Shown here in pieces: positions 1-10,377 of a DNA stretch of 64,000 nt (within the stretch, counting starts at the first letter, position 1; each line of letters opens with the position of its first letter). The notes under the pieces were generated by a model. It was not told the DNA's origin. It did no database searches and worked only from the letters and a program-made list of their open reading frames with translations. Both the position numbers and the translations under genes were made by a program. Source of the DNA: Hypericum androsaemum. Lineage: Eukaryota > Streptophyta > Magnoliopsida > Malpighiales > Hypericaceae. Where the stretch lies: NCBI GenBank assembly GCA_963995505.1, contig OZ023181.1, forward strand, positions 12,086,221 through 12,150,220. The letters are read 5' to 3'.

Positions 1-171
1 TCACCTTTTCATGCCTTTTGATGCCTTTTCTTGCCTTATCCTTCCCTTTCTTTCCTTTTCTTGCCTTTTCTTACATTTTCTGGCCTTTTAATGCATTTTC
101 CTTGCCTTTTCTTGCCTTATCTTTCCTTTTTTTGGCTTTTCTTGCCTTTTCCTTGCCTTTTATGACTTTAT

Positions 172-463
172 CTTGCCTTTTTCTTGCTTTTTCTTATCTT
201 TTTATGCCTTTTCTTTTCCTTTCTTGCCTTTTCTTGCTAATTCTTTGCCTTTTCTTTCCTTTTCCTTGCCTTTTCCTCCATGATCTTGCCTTTTCTTTCC
301 TTATCTTTCCTTTTCTTGCCTTTTTCTTGCTTTTTCTTATCTTTTTATGCCTTTTCTTTTCCTTTCTTGCCTTTTCTTGCTAATTCTTTGCCTTTTCTTT
401 CCTTTTCCTTGCCTTTTCCTCCATGATCTTGCCTTTTCTTTCCTTATCTTTCCTTTTCTTGCC
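172..463 (+). repeat. 143-bp tandem duplication within the satellite
   Basis: Two near-identical blocks lie 143 bp apart. Landmarks seen twice are CTTGCTAATTC (near 234 and 377) and CCTCCATGATCTTGCC (near 277 and 420). This shows local amplification of blocks of about 14 monomers. Confidence 0.85.
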
Positions 464-719
464 TTTTCTTGCCTTATCCTGCCTTTTCTTTCCTTTTCTC
501 GCCTTTTCTTTCCTTTTCTTGCCTTTTCTTGCCTTTTCTTTCCTTTTCTTGCCTTTTTTTGCCTTTTTCTTGCCTTATCTTTCCTTTTCTTGCCTTATCT
601 TTCCTTTTCTTGCCTTATCTTTCCTATTCATGCCTTTTCTTTCCTTTTCTTGCCTTTTCTTATATTTTCCTTTCCTTTTCTTACCTTATCTTGCCTTATC
701 ATTCCTTTACTTTCCTTTT

Positions 720-3700
720 CTTGACTTTTCTATCCTCATCTTGCCTTTTCATGAATTTTCCTTGCATTTTTTTGCCGTATCTTTCCTTTTCTTGCCTTTG
801 CTTGCCTTTTCTTGCCTTATTTTGCCTTTTCATGCCTTTTCTTGCCTCTTTCATTCCTTATCTTGCCTTTTCTTACCTTATCTAGCCTTTTCTTACCTTT
901 TCATGCCTTTTCTTGCCTTATCTTTTCTTTTCTTGCCTTATCTTGCCTTTTCTTATCTTTTCAAGTATTTTCTTGCATTTTTATGCCTTTTTTCTTGCCT
1001 TATCTTTCCTTTTCTTGCCTTTTCTTCCCTTTTTATGCCTCTTCCATGCCTTTTCTTGCCTTTTCTTTCCCTTTCTTGCCTTTTCTTACTTATTCCTTGC
1101 CTTTTCTGGCCTGAACTCTCCTTTTCTTGCCTTATCTTGCCTTTTTGTGCCTTTTTCTTGCCCTATCTTTCCTTTTCTGGCCTTTTCTTTCCTTTTCTTA
1201 CCTTTTCATTCCTTCTCTTGCCTTTTCTTATCTTTTCCTTGCCTTATATTTCATTTTCTTTCCCTTTCTTTCATTTTCTTACCTTATCTTGCCTCTTTCG
1301 TTCCTTATCTTAACTTTTCGTAGCTTATCTAGCCTTTTTTTGCCTTTTCATGCATTTTCTTGCTTTATCTTTCCTTTTCTTGCCTTATCTTGCCTTTTCT
1401 TACCTTTTCATGCATTTTCTTGCCTTTTCTTGCATTTTTATGCCTTTTCATGCCATTTTTTTACCATTTCTTACCTTATCTTTCCTTATCTTTCCTTTTT
1501 TTGCCTTTTCTTTCATTTTCTTCCCTTTTTATGCCTCTTCCATGCCTTTTCTTGCCTTTTCTTTCCCTTTCATGCCTTTTCTTGCTTATTCCTATCCTTT
1601 TCCTTTCCTTTTCCCTGCCTTTTTCTTGCCTTTTCTTACCTTTTCTCGCCTTTTCTTTCCTTTTCTTTCCTTTTCTTCCCTTATCTTTCATTTTCTTGCC
1701 TTTTCATGCCTTTTCTTGCCTTTTCATTTCTTTTCTTGCTATTTCTTATCTTTTCCTTGCCTTTTCTTGCCTTATCTTTCCTTTTCTTTCCTTTTCTTGC
1801 CTTATCTTTCCTTTTCTTTCCTTTTCTTGTGATTTCTTTCCTTATCATGCCTTTTCCTGCCTTATCTTACCTTTTCGTTGCATTTTATCACCTTTTCTTG
1901 CCTTTTCCTTGCCTTTTCTTTCCTTTTCTTGCCTTATCTTTCCTTTTCCTTGCCTTTTCTTGCCTTATCTTTCCTTTTATTGCCTTTGCTTGCATTTTCT
2001 TGCCTTATCTTGCCTTTTCTTTCCTTTTATTGCCTTTGCTTGCATTTTCTTGCCTTATCTTGCCTTTTCTTTCCTTTTCTTGCCTTTTCTTTACTTATCT
2101 GTCCTTTTCTTGCCTTTTCTTGCCTTATCTAGCCCTTTCATTCCTTACCTTGCCTTTTCTTACATTATCTTCCCTTTTCTTGCCTTTTCATGCCTTTTCT
2201 TGCCTTATCTTTCCTTTTCTTTCCTTTTCTTGCCTTATCTTACCTTTTCATGCCTTTTATTGCCTTTTTCTTGCCTTTTCTGACCTTATCTTGCATTTTT
2301 CTTGCCTTTTCTTGCCTTTTCCATGCCTTTTCTTTCCATTTCTTGCCTTTTCTTGCTTATTCTTTGCCTTTTCTTGCCTTTTCCTTGCCTTTACCTGCAT
2401 GATCTTGCCTTTTCCTTGCTTTTTCCTGCATGATCTTTGCCTTTTCCTGCATGATCTTATCTTTTCCTGCATGATCTTGCCTTTTCCTGCATGATCTTGC
2501 CTTATCTCTCCTTTTCTTGCCTTTTCGTGCCTTTTTCTTGCCTTATCCTTCCTTTTCTCGCCATTTCTTGCCTTTTCTTTCCTTTTCTTTCCTTTTCTTG
2601 CCTTTTCTTATCTTTTCCTTGCCTTTTCTTGCCTTATCTTGCCTTATGTTTTCTTTTCTTTCCTTTTCTTACCTTTTCTTGCCTCATCTTGCCTTTTCAT
2701 GCCTTTTCTTTGCCTTATCTTGCCTTTTCTTTCCTTTTCCTTGCCTTTTCTTACCTTTTCTTGCCTTTCCTTGCCTTTCATGCCTTTTCCATGCCTTTTC
2801 TTTCCTTAACTTGCCTTTTCTTGCCTCTTCCTTGCCTTTTCTTTCATTTTCTTTCCTTATCTTGCCTTACCATTCATTTTCTTTTGTTTCTTGCCTTTCC
2901 TTCCCTTTTCTTGCCCTATTTTGCCTTATCTTGCCTTTTCTTTCATTTTCCTGGCCTTTTCTTTCATTTTCCTTACCTTATCTTTCCTTTTCTTGCCTTT
3001 TCTTACCTTTTCCATGCCTTTTCTTGCCTTTTCCTACCTTTTTCTTGCCTTATCTTTCCTTTTCCTTGCCTTTTCATGCCTTACCTTGCCTTATCTTTCT
3101 TTTTCTTTCCTTTTCTTTCCTTTTCTTGCCTTATCTTGCATTTTCTTCCTTTTTATGCCTTTTCTTACCTTTTCTTGCCTTACCTTGACTTTTCTTGCCT
3201 TATCTTTCTTTTTCTTTCCTTTTCATTCCTTTTCTTGCCTTATCTTGCCTTTTCTTACCTTTTCATTCCTTTTCTTGCCTTACCTTGCCTTTTCTTGCCT
3301 TATCTTTCTTCTTTTTTCCTTTTCTTTCCTTTTCTTGCCTTTTCTTACCTTTTCATGCCTTTTCTTTCCTTTTCCATGCCTTTTCTTACCTTTTTTTGCC
3401 TTTTCTTACCTTATCATGCCCTTTTCTTGCTTTTTCTTGCTTTTTCTTGCCTTTTCTTACCTTATCATGCCTTTTCTTGCCTTTTTATGCTTTTTCTTGC
3501 CTTTTCCTTGCCTTTTCTTACCTTATCTTTCTTTTTTGCCTTTTCTTGCCTTTTCTGACCTTCTCTTGTCTTTTTCTTGCCTTTTCCATGCCTTTTCTGA
3601 ACTTCTCTTAAATTTTTCTTGCTTATTCCTTGCCTTTTCTTGCCTTTCCCTGCATGATCTTGCCATTTCTTACCTTATCTTTCCTTTTCTTTCTTTTTCG

Positions 3701-6700
3701 TGCCTTTTCTAAAATTTTCTTGCCTTTTTTTTTCGTTTCTCGACTTTTCTTGCCTTTTCTTGCCTTTTTCTTGCCTTATCTTTCCTTTCCTTGCCTTTTC
3801 TAGTCTTTTCCTTGCCTTTTCTTGCCTTATCTTGCCTTATCTTTCCTTTTCTTTCCTTTTCTTGCCTTATCTTGCCTTTTCATGCCATTTCCTCGCCTTT
3901 TCTTGCCTTATCTTGCCTTTTCCTTGCCTATTTCTTACCTTTTCCTTGCCTTTTCATGCTTTTTCCATGCATTTTCTTTCCTTAACTTGCCTTTTCTTTC
4001 CTTTTCCTTGCCTGTTCTTTCATTTTCTTGCCTTATCTTGCCTATTCTTGCCTTACCTTTCATTTTCTTTTCTTTTCTTGCCTTTCCTTCCCTTTTCTTG
4101 CCCTATTTTGCCTTATCTTATCTTGCCTTTTCTTTTATTTTCCTTTCCTTTTCTTTCCTTATATTACCTTTTCTTGCCTTTTCCTGGCCCTTTCTTCCTT
4201 TTTCTTACATTTTCATGCCTTATCTTTCCTTTTCTTGCCTTTTTTGCCTTTTCCATGTCTTTTCTTGCCTTTTCCTGCCTTTTCCTTGCCTTTTCTTACC
4301 ATATCTTGCTTTTTCTTGCCTTATCTTACCTTTTCCTTGCATTTTCTTGCCTTACCTTGCCTTTTTTTGCCTTATCTTGCATTATCATTCTTTTTCTTTC
4401 CTTTCGTTCCTTTTCTTGCCATATATAGCCTTTTTTACCTTTTCATGCCTTTTCTTGCCTTTTTATGCCTTTTCTTGCCTTATCTTTTCGTTTCTTGACT
4501 TTTCTATCCTCATCTTGCCTTTTCATGAATTTTCCTTGCATTTTTTTGCCTTTTTATGCCTTTTCTTTCCTTATCTTGCCTTTTCTTGCCTTATTTTGCC
4601 TTTTCTTACATTTTCTTGCCTTATCTTTCCTTTTCTTTCCTTTGCTTGCCTTTTCTTGCCTTATTTTCCCTTTTCATGCCTTTTCTTGCCTTTTCTTACT
4701 TCCTTCATTCCTTATCTTGCCTTTTCTTACCTTATCTAGCCTTTTCTTGCCTTTTCATGCCTTTTCTTTCCTTATCTTTCCTTTTCTTGCCTTATCTTGC
4801 CTTTTCTTACCTTTTCAAGCCTTTTCTTGCATTTTTATGACTTTTTTCTTGCCTTGCCTTTCCTTATCTTGCATTTTCTTCCCTTTTTATGCCTTTTCCA
4901 TGCCTTTTCTTGCCTTTTCTTTCCCTTTCTTGCTTATTCCTTGCCTTTTCCTTGCCTTTTTCGGCCTGATCTTGCCTTTTCTTCCCTTATCTTGCATTTT
5001 TGTGCCTTTTTCTTGCCTTATCTTTCCTTTTCTCGCCTTTTCTTTCCTTTTCTTGCCTTTTCTTGCCTTTTCATTCCTTTTCTTGCCTTTTCTTATGTTT
5101 TCCTTGCCTTATCTTTCATTTTCTTTCCCTTTCTTTCATTTTCTTACCTTATCTTGCCTCTTTCATTCCTTATCTTGCATCTTCTTACCTTATCTAGCCT
5201 TTTCTTGCCTTTTCATGCCTTTTCTTGGCTTATCTTTCCTTTTCTTTCCTTTTCTTGCCTTTTCTTACCTTTTCATACATTTTCTTGCCTTTTCTTGCAT
5301 TTTTATGCCTTTTCTTGCCATTTTCTTACCATTTCTTGCTTTATCTTTCCTTAGCTTTAATTTTTTTGCCCTTTCTTTCATTTTCTTCCCTTTTTATGCC
5401 TCTTCCATGCCTTTTCTTGCTTAATCCTATCCTTTTCCATGCCTTTTCCTGCCTAATCTTGCCTTTTCTTGCCTTATCTTTCCTTTTCTTTCCTTTTCTT
5501 GCCTTATCTTGCTTTTTCTTGCCTTTTCTTACCTTTTCTCGCTTTTTCTTTCCTTTTCTTGCCTTTTCTTGCCTTATCTTTCATTTTCTTGCCTTTTCAT
5601 GCCTTTTCTTTCCTTTTCTTGCTTTTTCTTATCTTTTCCTTGCCTTTTCTTGCCTTATCTTTCCTTATCTTTCCTTTTCTTGCAATTTCTTGCCTTATCA
5701 TTCCTTTTCCTTGCCTTTTCTTGCCTTATCTTGCCTTTTCTCCCCTTTTCTTGCCTTTCCCTTGCCTTTTCTTTTCTTTTCTTGCCTTTTCTTTCCTTTT
5801 CCTTGCCTTTTCTTGCCTTATCTTTCCTTTTCTTGCCTTTAATTGCATTTTCTTGCCATATCTTGCCTTTTCTATCCTTTTCTTGCCTTTTCTTGACTTA
5901 TCTGTCCTTTTCTTGCCTTATCTAGCCCTTTCATTCCTTACTTTGCCTTTTCTTACCTTATCTTCCCTTTTCTTGCCTTTTCATGCCTTTTCTTGCCTTA
6001 TCTTTCCTTTTTATTCCTTTTCTTGCCTTTTATTTGCCTTTTCTGACCTTATCTTGCCTTTTCCATGCCTTTTCTTTCCCTTTCTTGCCTTTTCTTGCTT
6101 ATTGTTTGCCTTTTCTTGCATTTTCCTTGCCTTTTCCTGCATGATCTTGCCTTTTCTTGCCTTTTCTTTCCTTATCTTTCTTTTTCTTGCCTTTTCTTGC
6201 CTTATCTTTCCTTTTCTTGCCTTTTCGTGCCTTTTTCTTGCCTTATCCTTCCTTTTCTTGCCTTTTCTTTTCTTTTCTTTCCTTTTCTTGCCTTTTCTTA
6301 TCTTTTCCTTGCCTTTTCTTGCCTTTTCTTGCCTTATGTTTCCTTTTCTTGCCTTTTCTTGCCTCATCTTGCCTTTTCATGGCTTTTCCTTGCCTTATCT
6401 TGCCTTATCTTGCCTTGTCTTTCCTTTTCCTTACCTTTTCTTACCTTTTCTTGCCTTTTCATGCCTTTTCCATGCCTTTTCATTCCTTAACTTGCCTTTT
6501 CTTGCCTTTTCCTTGCCTTTTCTTTCATTTTCTTGCCTTATTTTATCTTACCATTCATTTTCTTTTGTTTCTTCCCTTTCCTTCCTTTTTCTTGCCTTAT
6601 CTTGCCTTTTCTTTCATTTTCCTTGCCTTTTCTTTCCTTTTCTTGCATTATCTTGCCTTTTCTTTCATTTTCCAGACCTTTTCTTTCATTTTCCTTACCT

Positions 6701-8280
6701 TATCTTTCTTTTTCTTGCCTTTTCTTGCCTTTTCCATGCCTTTTGTTTCCTTTTCCTGCCTTTTCCTTGCCTTATCTTTCCTTTTCCTTGCCTTTTCTTG
6801 CCTTACCTTGCCTTTTCTTTCCTTTTCTTGCCTTTTCCATGCCTTTTGTTTCCTTTTCCTGCTTTTTCCTTGCCTTATCTTTCCTTTTCCTTGCCTTTTC
6901 TTGCCTTATCTTTTTTTTTCTTTCCTTTTCATTCCTTTGCTTGCCTTATCTTGCCTTTTCTTCCTTTTTATGCCTTTTCTTACCTTTTCTTGCCTTACCT
7001 TGCCTTTTCTTGCCTTATCTTACCTTATCTTTCTTTTTCTTTCCTTTTCATTCCTTTTCTTGCCTTATCTTGCCTTTTCTTACCTTTTCATTCCTTTTCT
7101 TGCCTTACCTTGCCTTTTCTTGCCTTATCTTGCCTTATCTTTCTTTTTCTTTCCTTTTCTTGCCTTATCTTGCCTTTTTTACCTTTTCATGCCTTTTCTT
7201 ACCTTTTCTTTCCTTTTTCTTGCCTTTTCTTGCCTTTTTTTGCCTTTTCTTACCTTATCATGCCATTTTCTTGCTTTTTCTTGCCTTTTCAAGCCTTTTC
7301 TTGCCTTTTCCTTGCCTTATCTTTCTTTTTTTCCTTTTCTTGCCTTTTTCTTGCCTTTTCTGACCTTCTCTTGCATTTTTCTTGCCTTTTCCATGCCTTT
7401 TCTTGAATTTTTCTTGCTTATTCCTTGCCTTTTCTTGCCTTTTCCTATATGATCTTACCATTTCTTGCATTATCATTCCTTTTCTTTCTTTTTCTTGCCT
7501 TCTCTTGCCTTATCTTGCATTTTCTTGCCTTTTCTTACCATTTCTCGACTTTTCTTGCCTTTTCTTTCCTTTTCGTGCCTTTTTCTTGCCTTATCTTTCC
7601 TTTTCTTGCCTTTTCTTGCCTTTTCACACCTTTTCTTGTCTTTTCCTTGTCTTTTCTTGCCTTATCTTGCCTTATCTTTCCTTTTCTTTCCTTTTCTTCC
7701 CTTTTCTTGCATTTTCATGCCATTTCCTTGCCTTTTCTTGCCTTAACTTGCCTTTTCTGGCCTTTTCCTTGCCTGTTCTTTCATTCTCTTGCCTTATCTT
7801 GCCTATTCTTGCCTTACCTTTCATTTTCTTTTCTTTTCTTGCCTTTCCTTCCCTTTTCTTGCCCTATTTTGCCTTATCTTGCCTTTTCTTTTATTTTCCA
7901 TTCCTTTTCTTTCCTTATATTAACTTTTCTAGCCTTTTCCTGGCCCTTTCTTCTATTTTCTTGGATTTTCAAGCCTTATCTTTTCTTTTCTTGTCTTTTT
8001 TTTGCCTTTTGCATGTCTTTTCTTGCCTTTTCCTTGCATTTTCTTACCATATCTTGCTTTTTCTTGCCTTATCTTACCTTTTCCTTGCATTTTCTTGCCT
8101 TACCTTGCCTTTTCTTGCCTTATCTTGCATTATCATTATTTTTCTTTCCTTTCATTCCTTTTCTTGCTTTATCTAGCCTTTTCTTATCTTTTCATGCCTT
8201 TTCTTGCCTTTTTATGCCTTTTCTTGCCTTATCTTTCCTTTTCTTGCCTTTTCTTACCTTATCATGCATTTTTCTTGCAT
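720..8280 (+). repeat. Approx. 3.77-kb higher-order duplication inside the satellite
   Basis: The array from about 720 to 4490 is repeated, diverged, from about 4495 to 8280. Anchors: the block around TATCCTCATCTTGCC followed by ATGAATTTTCC at 721 and again at 4495 (offset 3774); CCTGTTCTTTCAT at 4011 and 7772 (offset 3761); the TGATCTTGCCATTTC-like block at about 3657 and 7450. The slightly varying offset means small indels since duplication. Exact ends cannot be fixed by eye. Confidence 0.7.
2390..2500 (+). repeat. Cluster of TGCATGATC-bearing variant units
   Basis: Five copies of TGCATGATC start at 2396, 2427, 2448, 2468 and 2488, spaced 20-31 bp, within the repeated block TTTTCCTGCATGATCTTGCC. 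These are the most purine-rich variants of the array. Single related copies recur near 3651, 6138 and 46093. Confidence 0.8.
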
Positions 8281-8617
8281 TTTTATGCCTTTTCCATGCC
8301 TTTTTCTTGCCTTTTCCTCCCTGATCTTGCCTTCTCTTGCCTTATCTTTCTTTTTCTTGCCTTATCTTACCTTTTCCTTGCATTTTCTTGCCTTACCTTG
8401 CCTTTTCTTGCCTTATCTTGCATTATCATTCTTTTTCTTTCCTTTCATTCCTTTTCTTGCTTTATCTAGCCTTTTCTTATCTTTTCATGCCTTTTCTTGC
8501 CTTTTTATGCCTTTTCTTGCCTTCTCTTTCCTTTTCTTGCCTTTTCTTACCTTATCATGCCTTTTTCTTGCATTTTTATGCCTTTTCCATGCCTTTTTCT
8601 TGCCTTTTCCTCCCTGA
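8032..8617 (+). repeat. 293-bp tandem duplication within the satellite
   Basis: Two adjacent blocks about 293 bp apart share long runs. Examples are the stretch around GCTTTATCTAGCC (near 8166 and 8459) and TTTTCCTCCCTGATCTTGCC (near 8311 and 8605). Divergence between them is low, so this is a recent local duplication. Confidence 0.8.
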
Positions 8618-9348
8618 TCTTGCCTTCTCTTGCCTTATCTTTCTTTTTCTTGCCTTATCTTGCCTTTTCTTACATTTTCTCGCCTTTTCTTTCCCTTTCT
8701 TGCCTTTTCTTTCCTTTTCTTGCCTTTTCGTGCCTTTTCCTTGCCTTTTATTGCCTTATCTTACCTTTTCTTGCCTTTTCTCTCCTTTTCTTGCCTTTTC
8801 CTTGCCTTTTCTTGCCTTATCTTGCCTTATCTTTCATTTTCTTTCCTTTTCATTCCTTTTCTTACCTTTTCTTGCTTTTTCTTTCCTTTTCTTGCCTTTT
8901 CATGCCTTTTCTGGCCTCTTCGTGCCTTTTCATGCCTTTTCATACCTTTCCTTGCCTTTTCTTGCCTTTTTATGCCTTTCCTTGCCTTTTCATTCCTTTT
9001 TTTGCCTTTTCTTGACTTTTCTTGCCTTTTCCTTGCCTTTTCTTACCTTTTCTTGCCTTTTCCCTGCCTTTTCATGCCTTTTCCATACTTTTCTTTCCTT
9101 ATCTTGCCTTTCCTTGGCTTTTCTTGCCTTTCCTTGCCTTTTCTTGCCTTTTCATGCTTTTCCTTGCTTTTTCTTGCCTTTTCTCGCCTTTTCCTTGCCT
9201 TTTCTTTCCTTTTCTTGCCTTTTCCTTATCTTTTTAGGGCTTTTCCATGCCTTTTTTTCCTTTACTTGCCTTTTCTATCCTTTTCTTGCCTTTTCCTTAT
9301 TTTTTCCTTGCCTTTTCTTTCCTTTCCTTGCCTTATCTTGCCTTTTCC

Positions 9349-9574
9349 TGATATGAATCTCCGCGGAAAAGACTCACAACTCGGACCGTTTGTTACTTCA
9401 GAATGGAACAGATCACAACTCACAAGAACTCACAAGAACTAAGGCGCGAAATTGAACCTTAACCCGCAGCAAGAGCTTCTGAACCTTGACCTAAGGTCGT
9501 ATCACGCCACGAGCGGGGATGGATGATCCGCTTGATAAGTTAAAGATAAATTCTAGCCAAGATGACTCACCAGC
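9349..9574 (-). repeat. Element A 3' LTR, left part (R/U5 side)
   Basis: The outer LTR starts at TGATATGAATCTCC directly after the satellite and is cut at CCAGC (9570-9574), the target site of element B. It continues at 16390. Together the parts give about 820 bp, against 772 bp for the other A LTR. Confidence 0.93.
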
Positions 9575-10377
9575 TGATATGAATCTCCGCGGAAAAGATT
9601 CACAACTCGGACCGTTTGTTACTTTAGAATTGAACAGATCACAACTCACAAGAACTTACACGAACTAAGGCACGAATTTGTACCTCAACCCGCTGCAAGG
9701 GCTTCTGAACCTTGACCTAAGGTCGTATCACGCCACAAGTGGGGATGGAATATCCGCTTGATAAGTGAAGGATAAATTCTAGCCAAGACGACTCACCAGC
9801 CTAAGCAAGAACAAACGAGTATCAAACTCTCAACTAGCCAATGCTAAGTATTTCCGAATTGTGTGTGTTCTTTATTGAAGGGGGACGCCTCTTTATATAG
9901 GCTCCTCATGTCTTACAACTTTCCTAAACGAAACTAACTCCAAATAAGGAGTTTAAGGCTGGCCAAAATTCTTTCCTATTCTAAAGAGATTCTGGCCGAA
10001 CTTATTCAACTAAATAAGGAATAATATAAGCAAATAATATCTAATAGAATAACTACTAGGTGCACGTCCAAAACAAATAGATGCACGGACTAAATAGGCT
10101 GATTCTTCTTGATTCTCTATGTGCGCATGCATCTACAAGCTTACGTGCATGTCAAGCCTCCCATTCAGCTTCCAAAACGTGCATGGGCCTCCCTTGGGCT
10201 TCTTGGACGTCCTTGGTCCTCCACGCACTTGATTGAGCCCAAACTTCTTCCATTAATCCATTGAAGTCAGATTGCAACTTCCTAGCTCGTGCTCTTGTCA
10301 TTGGCCCAATCGGAACTTGAACTTGCTTCGAGTCTACAAGCTTGATAGTAGGTGCGTCCTTAGGCTTGCTCACATCA
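9575..10377 (-). repeat. Element B 3' LTR (803 bp)
   Basis: Read on the minus strand the LTR runs from TGATGTGAGCAAGCC to CATATCA. TATATAAA lies at 9892-9899 (minus strand). The first 226 nt on the minus strand (10377 down to 10152) are protein-coding and hold the C-terminus of the polyprotein. Confidence 0.95.
9736..9760 (-). other. Conserved LTR hairpin, B left copy
   Basis: A 7-bp inverted repeat (CAAGTGG / CCGCTTG on +) encloses an 11-nt loop. The same 25-nt structure occurs at the equivalent place in all CRM-type LTRs of this window. See the finding on covariation. Confidence 0.7.

Larger units (their letters stand above)
1..9348 (+). repeat. 10-bp pyrimidine-rich satellite array, segment 1
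   Basis: Uninterrupted tandem array of a 10-bp unit with consensus TTGCCTTTTC. Unit position 1 varies T/A, position 3 varies G/T/A, and the T-run is often TTAT. Occasional 9- and 11-bp units (for example CCTTTTCCTTGCC) shift the phase slowly. The + strand is nearly all pyrimidine apart from the G in TTGCC and scattered A. Open frames of up to several hundred Phe/Leu/Ser/Pro codons exist on + because TAA, TAG and TGA are rare; I treat them as spurious. Larger duplications are listed separately. The segment ends exactly where the LTR of element A begins. Confidence 0.95.

Noticed and set aside
1..9348. Telomeric or rDNA spacer repeat
   Set aside because: The unit is not TTTAGGG-like, and no rRNA sequence or spacer promoter is seen in the window.
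9349..9574. Separate solo or truncated LTR to the left of element B
   Set aside because: The sequence continues exactly at 16390 after a CCAGC duplicate, so it is the outer LTR of A split by B.
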